A stretch of DNA of 64,000 nucleotides from Pagrus major (lineage: Eukaryota > Chordata > Actinopteri > Spariformes > Sparidae). A program made the translations under genes and the position numbers. Positions 45,301 to 55,700 of the stretch are shown here, piece after piece; positions within the stretch are counted from its first letter, which is position 1; every line of letters begins with the position of its first letter. The DNA is taken from contig NC_133224.1 of the NCBI RefSeq assembly GCF_040436345.1, forward strand, positions 7,122,741-7,186,740, read 5' to 3'. The notes beneath the pieces are model-generated. The model did not search any database. It worked only from the letters and a program-made list of their open reading frames with translations, and was not told the origin of the DNA.

Positions 45301-48300
45301 TCCGGCGTGGCTTCCGTAGTGCAAACCGCTGTGAGGGAGACTCGCGTTCACGAGGGCGCGTGCCTCCAGGCAGATATAGCATAGTGACTGTTTAGGATAG
45401 AAAAATGTACTAAATGACGTCGTTTCGAGTAAACTCTGGATGTCGCCACTTCAGGACACTTGGATTGCAGCAGACGAGCAGTATGGAGGAATATTACAAA
45501 GTTTTTGTGTAGTTTTATGGACCTTTTTCTCGGGCTCTATTTACGCTCGTTATATGGATTATTGCTGCCGGAGGGTAGCCCCGTGGGTCTCCAGCTGCAC
45601 TTTGAGGAATAAGAAAACTACACCGGACTTCTCATCAGCATGAGGGTGAGTCAATAATGACTGAATTTTGTTTTAGAGTGAACTATTCCTTTAAGCTCTT
45701 CTTCTTACAGCAGCTGTAGTCACTTGGTTGTCTATCATTTAAAATGTACTCAAAATTGTAGCAAGAGGTCAAAGTAGAAATCATAATTTTACCAAAATAC
45801 TGAACTTTGTTGCAATAAAAACCAAACAAAGCTAAAGACTATTTGAATTGAGGCATTTCATATCTAAAGATCTCTGTGCTCTGTTTGACCTCTTATCACA
45901 TGTTGTTTTTCAGATTTTCACTCATCAGCGTCTCTCACAGTGAGTCCTGACAGAGCTCAACACTTCACCTCTGACTCTGTCTCACTGAGCTGTGAGGGAA
46001 ACTCTACTGAGTGGAGAGTGAGGAGGTTAACTAAGAACAGATACCTGTCAGACTGCACCACCTGGGGGACAATGACTGGATCAACATGTAACATAGACAC
46101 CTACAGGCGCAGTGATGCAGTGTACTGGTGTGAGTCTGGATCAGGAGAGTTCAGCAACGCAGTCAACATCACTATACAGAGTATGATTTCATATATTTTG
46201 TTTTCTTTGACTTATTATTTTAAACATCCCATTGTGTGTTGAGGAGTACAGTACACCGTTAAATCAGTAAGAAAAGTCAAAGAAAAAAACCCAGTATGTA
46301 TCTTTTCTCATCTCTCTACATCCACTTATTCTCAAGTTCCTCGACCAGCTGATCTCTGACTGAAACCTCGTATTCTTTGACTGTTTAACAGATAAAAATA
46401 TTATCCTGCTGAGTCCTGCCCGTCCTGTGACTGAGGGAGAGTCTGTTAGTCTGAGCTGCAAATTAAAATGGCGAACACTTGAATCCATTGTGTTTTTCTA
46501 TCACAATGAGAAACTGATTCAAAGTGACACCAGATGGGAGTTAAATATCTCTGCAGTGTCAAAGTCAGATGAAGGATTCTACAAGTGTCAACACTCAGGA
46601 CAAGAGTCAGCACAGAGCTGGATGTCAGTTCAGGGTGAGTAGGATTAAAACAATTAGTCCATTTTCTTTATGTAAACTGTGTTTCTGTCTGAGAAAGAAA
46701 CTTTGTATTTTTTGTGTGTTTTTGTCTTTACTATGGCTTAATGTGACACAACTGTCTCATTTATTAAAGGACTTTGTACATTTAGTTTTAGAAACGTGCT
46801 ATATAAGTTGATTAACAGTTGTTATTTGTTATTTATTGCAGCAGTGTCCAGGCCTGAAAGCTCTTCATTTCCTGTACCGTTGATTGTTGGGCTGGTTTGT
46901 GGAATCGTTCTTATTCTTCTTCTGCTCCTGTTGTGTCGCTACAGACCTTCCAAGGGTGAGACCTTCTTCTTCTATTATTAGATGTTTGGTGTTCATGTTG
47001 AATTGAAATACACAGACAATTTCTGGTCTGATGAGATAGAACAGCAGTACAACAACTTACAATGCAAAACCATGTAACAACAAATCTTCATCTGTTTTAC
47101 AGATACATGCTTCAATAGGTTAGTGCGAACCTGTTTGTCACATTTTGAACATAACAGCAAGACATTCAATGTTCCTGTTCATTAAATGTTTTGTATTTGC
47201 TTCATGTTTTAGGCCAATCCAGTCGGACAGCTCCAACACAGATCATGTGGTCAACCAGAATGAGGCCCAGTGCAATAGAAACAACTCTCTTCTCCATGGT
47301 AAGCATTAAAAATAATCTTATATACAAAAGACATATATATATATATATATATATATACATACATATATATATATGTAAAGATGACTCTGACTGTGGCTTG
47401 TTTTCTCTGCTCTGTATGTATCTGTCTGTATGAATCAATCAAACACTCTTAAGACAGTGAAAATGGTACAGTTTACACCTTTTATTAAGTGCATAAGTTT
47501 AAAGGAAAAGATTTATGGTTGACAAAAGTGAAGCCAGAACATCTTGAACTGCTGGTTAGCATTTAGCTCAAAGCATTGCTTTACCTCCAGCCTGAGAGGT
47601 GTGTTAGCATCGCTTTACACAATTTCCTTATTATCAGTGTGTGTTGTGAACATATCACCTTTGATGACACGTGACTATTAATGATGTAGTTACTTGGAAA
47701 TGTGTCTTTTTCATCAAGTATCTACATCACTGTGTCTGCAGCACATGTGTCATCATTGCTGTCTAGATGTACCATATGTTCTACTCTGGATCATGTACTG
47801 TTTCTGAATCTACTGAGGTTCTGCAGTGAACGTTAGAAATGCAACCACTGCATGAATTAAGAGAACTGATCCCAAGTGATCGATATAAAATCCTTCAACT
47901 AAATATGTACATTTCAGTTGCAGGTGGATCCCAGGACGTCACATATTCTTTACTTGAACTTAAAAACATTAGGAAGAAGGGTGAGTTCTCTAAATAAAGG
48001 CAATACATAGAAATATCTTTAGTGTAAAAGTATTGATTTATTTTTTTTCTGTATGGATTCATGTGATTGTCTTCACAGGGAAGCAACATACACCAGAGGA
48101 GACATCAATTTACTCTGATGTGAGGACAGGAGCTGCAGGTACAGTCAGTTACAACAGTCATGTTCAAAGTCTGGTTTGAAATGTTGCATATCATTTTACT
48201 GGAGGTAATTATTTGTTGTTATTTGTTGTTAATCTTGGTCACCTTGGGTAAGTATTAAAAACTACCACTACGTGTCACCAGAGTTGTAAATCTCACACAT

Positions 48301-49041
48301 TTCTCTGGCCTTTCACACTTTGGGGTTTTTTCTAAGTTTGACTTTTTCATGGACAGAATGTGATTGTTAATTTATGTTTTCTGTAATTTGTTTAAAATAT
48401 ATAAACAAAACAACAAAAGACACAGCAGCTGAGGTGTTGGTGTTGTGATGAGAACTAATTTGGAAATATTTTGATTTTCATTTAAACATCAGACGCTGCT
48501 GTATTGTCATGAAATAAACACAAGAAGAGCCAAAATGTATTTTATTTTTATTCTACCTGTCAATCCATCTGTTCATCCATCCAGCCGTACAGGGCCGTAG
48601 TGTGTACGTCTGTGGAGCAAACAAACCCTAACATCTGCCCTCTGTTTCAGACGACAATCTGTTGTATGCCCAAGTCTTCAGCCACAATAAAGACAAAGGC
48701 AAGAAGAAGAAAGGTCAGTAAAGTCTGCATCCACCTGCAGCCGTTATCATCCAACATGTTGGTCTTGGTTCAGCTGTTTGTTGTTACTTATTGTTTTTAT
48801 GCTTCATATCTCATTTAAGCAATGTATTGTTTATTATCTGCATTGCTTAAGAACAATTTATTTTATTTTATACAAAACTGAATTCTGTAAAAATGTAAAC
48901 TACTCCAGTGGAGACGTTAACACTGACAATGTTCATGTCTTATCTCCATTTATAGGAAAATCAGCTCCTGCAGCAACTGATGAAACTGTTTATTCTGAAG
49001 TCAAAGCGGGATCATCTCTCGGTAATAATGCTGCCGTATAA
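41868..49041 (+). CDS. Receptor C: shortened LITR/FCRL-like paralogue, three usable Ig domains, ITIM/ITSM tail
   Basis: Usable exons: 41868-41904, 42277-42309 (signal peptide MGHTLLGVIGLLL...HAE), 43887-44186, 45914-46180, 46392-46634 (Ig), 46842-46955 (TM), 47103-47118, 47213-47298, 47918-47980, 48079-48138, 48651-48713, 48956-49041 (stop GTATAA) or 48956-49021 spliced to 49157-49164. Joined this way it is 456 codons with stop. The first two Ig exons of B are deleted, the 'TLQPNW' exon is broken, and tail exon 47418-47465 has lost its acceptor and gained a stop. Because exons are phase 1-1, skipping them keeps the frame. The tail has ITIMs VTYSLL, SIYSDV, LLYAQV and switch motif TVYSEV. It may be a working short inhibitory receptor or an early pseudogene; RNA would decide. 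Confidence 0.7.
42781..42845. repeat. Repeat-derived filler at a deletion junction in C
   Basis: Between text matching the pre-Ig1 intron of B and text matching its post-Ig2 intron (AGAATCCAGCCTGCATG at 42848) lies AATCAGAATGCATCAATTGT...AAATTAAAAGTGCAC, similar to common fish interspersed repeats. The two first Ig exons are missing here. Confidence 0.5.
43040..43258. repeat. Unique insertion in C
   Basis: Replaces the stretch equivalent to B 32726-32960, starting near AGAAGCCCTGAGGGGCCAGT. No coding content or clear termini. Confidence 0.4.
43605..43723 (+). pseudogene. C, broken 'TLQPNW' Ig exon
   Basis: Only the 3' half of the Ig exon remains (from TTCAAATCAAAATGAACACA). The acceptor, B strand and first cysteine are gone. 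A second deletion removes the segment between GGTGTAAGGGCAG and TGATCCC. The F-strand YRCKG is still readable. Confidence 0.75.
43887..44186 (+). CDS. C, Ig exon ('PRPVLTVFPSWL' type)
   Basis: Intact 300-nt exon. VTLTCSVK and YVCRAGRG cysteine contexts. Spliced directly to exon 2 it starts EPRPVLTV, in frame. Confidence 0.8.
44428..44900. mobile_element. TIR element, 473 bp, in intron of C
   Basis: The ends GGAGCCCCTAAAGGGACATG and its complement (44880-44900) form 21-bp inverted repeats. D lacks the insert at the matching place (near 60925). No coding frame of note. Confidence 0.75.
44965..45694. mobile_element. TTAA-flanked foldback element with ~200-bp arms
   Basis: TTAA at 44965-44968 and 45691-45694. 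Arms 44969-45172 and 45488-45690 are near-perfect inverted copies beginning AGGAATAGTTCACTCTA. The TTAA duplication suggests a piggyBac-type non-autonomous element, and the end text resembles a widespread fish family. D has the unoccupied site GGATACTTAAGC (about 60990). The two mirrored short frames in the arms are not genes. Confidence 0.82.
45914..46180 (+). CDS. C, Ig exon ('[15 protein letters not shown]' type)
   Basis: 267 nt, one codon shorter than in A, B and D. VSLSCEGN and YWCESGSG cysteines kept. Confidence 0.83.
46392..46634 (+). CDS. C, membrane-proximal Ig exon
   Basis: 243 nt, [12 protein letters not shown] start; VSLSCKLK and YKCQHSG cysteines. Only about 210 nt of intron precede it, since the TIR-element region present in A and D is deleted. 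Confidence 0.83.
46842..46955 (+). CDS. C, transmembrane exon
   Basis: [10 protein letters not shown] stalk and an uncharged span ([19 protein letters not shown]) ending CRYRPSKG. Confidence 0.85.
47103..47298 (+). CDS. C, juxtamembrane tail exons
   Basis: 47103-47118 (DTCFNR) and 47213-47298 (ends NRNNSLLH). The tyrosine that begins YNSL in D is an asparagine here, so the first half of the ITAM-like pair is gone. Confidence 0.78.
47335..47376. repeat. (TA)n/(CATA)n microsatellite
   Basis: Alternating AT run in the intron; a related run lies in D at about 63306-63345. Confidence 0.85.
47418..47465 (+). pseudogene. C, dead tail exon
   Basis: Equivalent of B 36421-36468 and D 63383-63430. 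The acceptor AG has become AT (47416-47417) and the GAA codon of HSED has become TAA at 47450-47452. Skipping its 48 nt keeps the frame. Confidence 0.82.
47918..49041 (+). CDS. C, ITIM/ITSM tail exons
   Basis: 47918-47980 (DVTYSLLE), 48079-48138 (TSIYSDVR), 48651-48713 (NLLYAQVF, lysine-rich end) and 48956-49041 (DETVYSEV, then NNAAV and TAA). Alternative end: donor at 49022 (GTAATA) and acceptor at 49156 give a final exon GT CTG TAA. Confidence 0.8.
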
Positions 49042-50238
49042 TGTCCATACTGTGATGACATCTTCCACAGCTGATTAAATGGATAAAAGCCAGATTAACA
49101 TGTCAGAAAGCATCTTGAGTAACCCAATACCTTTGTGTTATGTGGTTTTCTTCCAGGTCTGTAAGGAGAGACGAGAGGAGGAAGAGGAAAATTGTTGATG
49201 TGGTGAAAATTCTAACAAACAAAAGATGAATCAACAAATGATTGTCTTTTGTGTAAAAATACTAAGATAGAAAAATAGAGAATAACAGAGTCAATCTATT
49301 TCAGCTGAAAGGTCAGCGCTCTTCACATCAGGGCGTTCAGGGTGAGTCTGACAAAGAGCTACAGAGAAAGTCACAGTTTATAGAAGACTATGATAATAAG
49401 ACACAAAGGGAGGTTCAGAGCAGAAGATGAGATGCTCTTGAAAATACCTCAGTACCTACGGTGAACTGATGAGTGTCCTGAGAACACAATGTTTATTCTG
49501 TACCAACACAGTTTCCTTAAATTAGCCGAGGTCACTGCTCACCCCACGTCAGATTGTTACTGACACAAGTTCACGTCAGGTCACATCATAACTCACACAC
49601 ATTCTGAGGTGTAATAATATGTAAGGTCAAAAGATAATGTCAATATATAAGGTGAGTGATGGCTCTGCAAGGTGGAAAGGTAACGATTATATGTGAGGTT
49701 AAAGGTAATGAACACAGTTTGTATTACAGTTGGCAGCATTTCATTAGACTGCTATAGAAATATGAGACATGCTCAGTATTCTGTACAGTTAATTTGTTAG
49801 CAGATTATGTAAAATAATGGCTTCACATGGATTTTATTATTGTCTCTTTTAGCACAAGACTACTGAAGCAAAATCCCTGTTTTATTTACGCACTTCATCA
49901 TTACTTTTCATTTTTACAGTTATGTTGTCACCTGTTGTTTTTGTTAAGTGTTTGTAGGAAACATTGAATGTAAGTTTGATACAATATGTTTGAGCTTGTG
50001 TAGCAGGGCACCAGCTTTAGAGTCAGCATGTTTGTTAAGTCTTAGATCCAGGATAGACGTCAACACTTACTTTTGATAGAAGTAATAATCTGCTATCAAA
50101 CAACATCTCCTATTGCATGTACAGTATGTATGTTTTTATGTCATTTTTAAGGTAACTGAGAGGTACTGTGTGTATTTTTTCACCTCAAAGTATTTTATAT
50201 TCATCGTATTTTAAAATCTTGTGAATATTTTATACATC

Positions 50239-50244
50239 AATAAA
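50239..50244 (+). terminator. Poly(A) signal of C
   Basis: AATAAA about 1.2 kb after the stop codon, same context as B. Confidence 0.65.
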
Positions 50245-50259
50245 CAGTTTATTTCCAGC

Positions 50260-52300
50260 AGTCAGCTGTCAGTTGTGTTTTTAATTCCCTTTTTGACTGC
50301 ACAGCCAAACTGCCACAGAGCCCTGTAGCAATGATCATGTCCCTTAATGTCAGTATGTCTTAAAGTTTTTATCTTTTTCATCCAAACATCCTGGTGGTTC
50401 AGATTCGGAAACTTCAAGACATCTATGTAACTTAAGTGAGAGGGATGGATCACAGCGTCATATACATGTTTATTCAACATACAAGTTTTCAACACATAAC
50501 ATTGTTATGACGTAATGAGTTTTGTTTGTAGTTAGCACCTACATTACATCTGACAGTTTGTTACAGGCCTGAGATTCATGACAGTGTTGTTGCACTCAGA
50601 AACTGTGGGGGGCGCCAAATCACACAAAATTCTAATTTTCTACATAATGTTGCTTTAATTTGTATTTTCTGTCATGGTTTTGTTTGTGTTTTTGTTGTTT
50701 CCTGTTTTATTTTGAAGTTCTGCCCTCGTTGACTATAACAGTAAGTCCTGACAGTGTAGCGCTGAGCTGTACAGGGAGTCTTCTTCTTCTTCTTAAAGGA
50801 TGGTAATACAGTGTACCAGTGTGAGTTTACCAGGTAGCAATGATAAGGATATGTGATTTAAGTTAATACAGAGACAGGTCAGTGAAACTTCTTAACCTTT
50901 ATTTTGTATTAACATGATCAGGTTGATGAGTAAGTCAGTCACTGTACTTGATAGACCTGCAGCTGAAATAAAAGCGTTTCCACAGGTCACCACAGGGGGG
51001 TGCCAAACCACACTAACTGATACCGACACAATGCATGTGCTCCTTTTGACCTCTGAGACGAGGGCGGCTGTAGTTAAGTCCCAGGATGCCAAGTCAAGGT
51101 TACCTGTGAGCCTCATTCTCAAAAAGTTGTAGTCCTCTCTAAGTAATAATAACTTTGTTTTGAACGTTTCATGTTCTTTGACTCTTTTGCAGCTGAAAAT
51201 GTCACCCTGCTTTACTCGACTCAACTTCTACCACAAGAGAACAAAACACTTCTGAGGTGTGAATGATGACACTGTCTAATTCTTGATATCTCAGTATCAC
51301 GTCATTATGTGTGAAATTGTCGAAAAATAGTCATACTGATACTGAACTGGCTTTATGTGTTCCTTCTCACACTAAGACACGCTACAGTTTATTTTAGTAT
51401 TTTGTTTGTTTGATGTGATTTTCCCTTATGATTATCCTATTTGATGCATGTATGTTCAATAATTACTGTTAATGCCACTTTTTCATTTCACATTTTTTAG
51501 GGAACAGGAACCATGTCGTCACTTTAAGTTGGTGTTGTCATATCTTCACCACAGGAAGTGACTGAGCTTGGAGAAAAACAGAAATAGTCTCATGAGCATG
51601 AAGAGAGCAGAAAGTCCTCTCTCACAGCTCCCCTCTGTTCAATTGTCTCTCACCATTCACTACTGTACATTTTCTTTCTGTAATAAGGTCCCATGAGGTC
51701 GACCAGAAGGGGCCTGACTTCTTTCTGCTTTGACATCATGAGTTACTGAGCGTAGATTGATGAGGGAAAACTGAATGTAATTGATTTTAGCATAAGGCTG
51801 CAACATAACAAAAAGTGATAAAGGTTGAGGTACCTAAATACTTTCTGACTGCACTGTGTATACACACAACACACACCCTCATTGAAATACAGGTACTGTG
51901 GATGCAAGAACTGTTGGACGGCATAACATGTACAGATTAGCAAACAATAAAATGTTATTGTGATGTAATATGATTAAATCCAATGATCTTGTGTTTCTTG
52001 GATGTGAAATAAGGATGAGGAACAAACCTTTGTGAGGGAGATGAGCTAATAGTTTATTCACTGTGGACAGGAAGCTAGACGTGTCAAAGTATGCTGCGGT
52101 CAAAGCCACTTCAGTTGTTTGAGCTTTGTGTGAAAGGGAAGAAAGAACAGAGTCAGAACTGCACTCAGATGAGGAAGTTGATGAAAAACTCTGCTCTTAC
52201 ATTTATAAGAAATTTAACTTCTCTTTTCTTTCTGCTGCAGTTTTATCAATACAAAGTAGGAAGTTTGATCAGAAGCAGACAGTGTCGGTGCTGGATGTGA
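50260..52300 (+). other. Intergenic block C-D
   Basis: Second copy of 39090-41860, with a segment of about 1 kb missing relative to it. It includes relic Ig exon text (50718-50840) and the relic tail-like text (51193-51243). 52171-52178 GAGGAAGT and 52202-52209 TTTATAAG are the promoter candidates of D. Confidence 0.55.
50718..50840 (+). pseudogene. Relic Ig exon upstream of D
   Basis: Copy of 39436-39545: SLTITVSPDSVALSCTGS in one frame and LKDGNTVYQCEF in another. The TTC run is longer by two units here. Confidence 0.6.
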
Positions 52301-52302
52301 AG

Positions 52303-52744
52303 ATGGGTCACACTCTGCTCGGTGTGATCGGGTTACTTTGTGAGTACATCTGACTTTCTATGTGATGTTCAATATTTATATCAGTGTAGTAGTTGTGTAG
52401 GCAGGACCTTTGTTGCTGATTTGGCTTGGTTCAGATTGGAGGATTATGTCCATACCTGGACAATACATGTACAGTATATGATCTAAGGTATTATGTATAT
52501 AGCTGTGGAGTTACATGTATTGCTTATTTTACTGGGCCTCTATATATTGAAGAGTTTTTAAATGTGTTTCCCACCTCTGTAGCTCTGTAGCAGAATATCA
52601 TCACAGAAATGTGTGATACTGTTGATTGATAAACAATAGTTGCCACTGATGAAACTCCAAGTGGATTTTGTATTTGATTCTGGTCTAATGAAGTTTTCAT
52701 CTTTATTTTAGTGCTGAATACACTCCTGTACGGACATGCTGAAG
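52303..52744 (+). CDS. D, signal peptide exons
   Basis: 52303-52339 and 52712-52744, same protein as C. Donors GTGAGT and GTGACT. Confidence 0.82.
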
Positions 52745-55700
52745 GTGACTAGTTATCTTTTCTATATTTACTGATCACGTTTGTCCTATATGTCACCTAC
52801 TGTGTCTCTCTTGATCACTTGTTTTTGCAGTTGTGTTTTTCCATATATGTTTCATTTTACTCAGTGCACATTCACACTGGAATAAGTTTAGTGACTGTAA
52901 AGCTGCTTTAGTTTGGTTCACTGAAGCTGTGTAGACAAAGCTGCTCAAACTGCTTTGTTAGAAAGATCAAATGAACAAAACTTTATCTAAACCTAATACC
53001 AAATTATAACAGAATATTACACAAAAAAGTCACAAAAATGGTGAGTTTTACTGCAAAAGAGTCCACTTGTTCACAGGTCATACATAAAGAAAAGAAAAAA
53101 AAAGAAAAAACTTCACTATTCATGGGGAAGTGCAGAATGTCAGTTTTGTTTTGTATCTAATGTCCAACAGACACTTGCCTTCCAAAAACTAGAGTCCAGA
53201 TGAGTAATTTCTTAAAAAAGCACTCAACAACTTCTCTGAACATTTGACTCGACATTCATTCACTGCAGTCAGGATCAAAGAAAAAAGGGGAGCAGGGCTG
53301 GTACAGTAAAAGAGGACAGAGGAGAAGCAGTGGTAAAGTAAAAATAAGAACTTAATTCTTCTTATTATTATTGTTATTGTTATTATTATTATGGCCCAAC
53401 ACTGTTTGTAGTTGTGTGATACAGTCACATACAGTCTGTCACTCACTCAGTCACTTTGTGCAGTGACATGGTGTTTGCTGCCTCATGCTGTGTTTCCTGG
53501 TATTACCTCTGGGAGCTGCAACAGTCACAAGTTGCCAAATGCTTCACAAACAGATGGCTGACAAATTATAAACCAAAATAATAAAAGTAGTTGTAAGTCT
53601 TTGAAAACTACAAACCTCCAGATCAGTTTCAATGCTCTTTGGCATAATTTCTGTATGTCTTTAAACTTTATCACTCTATAGTCTCTATGTATGAGTAATA
53701 AAATCACTGTTAACTGTATCCAGCAGCTCAGTAAAGTTATTGTTACTATCACCAAGTTTAGCAGCAACAGTATTACTTATTTATAAGCCATGTTGATATA
53801 ATCATGTTTTGCACTGTGCTCGTTGGATGTATGAACATAAACTCAATCGTTTCAGATCCTGAAACTTTAAACCTTGACTGGCTTAGTTTGTCATTTTTTG
53901 ACATTTTCTCTCTCACACAGCTCAGTACACACTGTAATCTGAGGTGATTTGCTTCAAGAAGCTGTCTCATAGTAATGAAAAAAAATTATGATTGTTTTAA
54001 ATGCTGCAACAAGAACCTAAATAATGTCACAAATTAGCCATCAAAGATCAAATGTCCACTTACTAGCTTTTCTGAGCTTTCAGCTGCATTGCACTGTCTT
54101 CATCCAATAGAGATTTTCTCTTGGTTTTGCAGTAAATGCTACATGAAGTATTCAAACTATGCAAAAAATTGCTAAATTGCTAAACAAGTCAATATTTCAT
54201 CTGCCTCCAACTTACCAATCAATAAACTGACTGACTGTCTTCAATTTCAAGTAGCTTTTGTCTCAAAGCTGCAGGTGGCTCAGAGCGCTTAATGCACTGC
54301 AACTTAAGAAAACGCTGCAAATAAATTAAACTTGAGCAAATCAAGAAACACATTCACAGATGTGACACTAGGGGAACTGAAGACCATTTGCCAGAGATAT
54401 TGGCAAGCTCACATTAGATTTCACAAACTGATTGCCTTCTTTAGTTATTTCAGATATTGAGTACACGTACTATCAACCTTTTACTACTAGTGGTCCCTAG
54501 AAATGTGTTTAGTATTGAAACATATTTATCTTGATGTGAACAACTTTCCTCTGTTTTCTTGTGTTTTCTGTACTTGCAGCTGTTTGTGGGGTCAAAACTG
54601 TTCAACTAATCAGTTCATTGAAACAATAAGTGTTTTCATTGTGTTATGTAAAAATGATAACATGATGAATAACATTTTTGATGGCATGTTCATGACAGTA
54701 ATTTCCTTGTTTTATTGTTTTTCTAAACCAAACAACAGGTGGACATACAGTCACACTGACAGCAGACAGGACAGCCATACCACCGGGGGGCAGAGTGACA
54801 CTGACATGTGCTGTGGAGGATCCTGATGGCTTCAAATATCAGTGGTTCAGACAGACGTCAGACTCTTCTGGAAAAACTCCTCTTCAGGCTGAAAATGTTT
54901 CTGAATCAAACAGAGTTATCTCACAAGGAGGCACATACACCTGCAGAGGATGGAGAAGTGAACCATATGTCGTCACACCTGATAGTAATGCAGTCGTCAT
55001 CAAGGAAACTGGTGAGTTTAGTATTTTCTAATGGAATAAACAACCTACAGTCTTTATGTTCTTAAACAATGTCCACAGTGTGAAGGGAAAGTGATTGTTA
55101 GTCATGTTAGCCCAGTACCTCTCACTTTACTGACAAAAAGAAAAGTGTTTAAATATCCTTCATTATGTCAAGAATGGGCTACTGGTTTGACAGAAGGTGA
55201 ATGAACAAAACCTAACGTAAACCTAATTCACAATTTTAACAGAATATTATACAAAATATTATACTGCAAGAGTCCACTTGTTCACAGGTCATACATAAAG
55301 AAAAAACAAAACAAAACAATGAACCTCACAATTCATGGGAAGGTGCAGAATGTCAGTTTTGGTTTTGAATCTAATGTCCAACAGACACTTGCCTTCCAAA
55401 AACTAGAGTCCAGATGAATAATTTCAAATGAAGCACTCAACAACTTCTCTGAACATTGGTTAAATAGCAATAATCAAGACTTAGGACTAATTGACACCTA
55501 ATACATGTAAGTGATGAATGGATTGACTCAACATTCCTTCACTGCAGTCAGGATCAAAGCAAAAAGGGGAGCAGGGCTGGTACAGTAAAAGAGGACAGAG
55601 AAGAGAAGCAATGGTAAAATAAAAATAATCTTTTCATTCTTCTTATTATTATTTTGGCCCAATACTGTTAATAGTTGCGGTAATTAGCTGCAAAAATGGG

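Noticed and set aside
44952-45643. Two mirrored frames (- and +) with the same peptide
   Set aside because: They are the two arms of the TTAA-flanked foldback element.
52126-52353. 75-codon frame overlapping exon 1 of D (also 28266-28487)
   Set aside because: It reads through the promoter and 5' UTR into the signal exon in another frame; the counterpart in B shifts frame and C lacks it. The MGHTLLG start is in the frame that joins exon 2.
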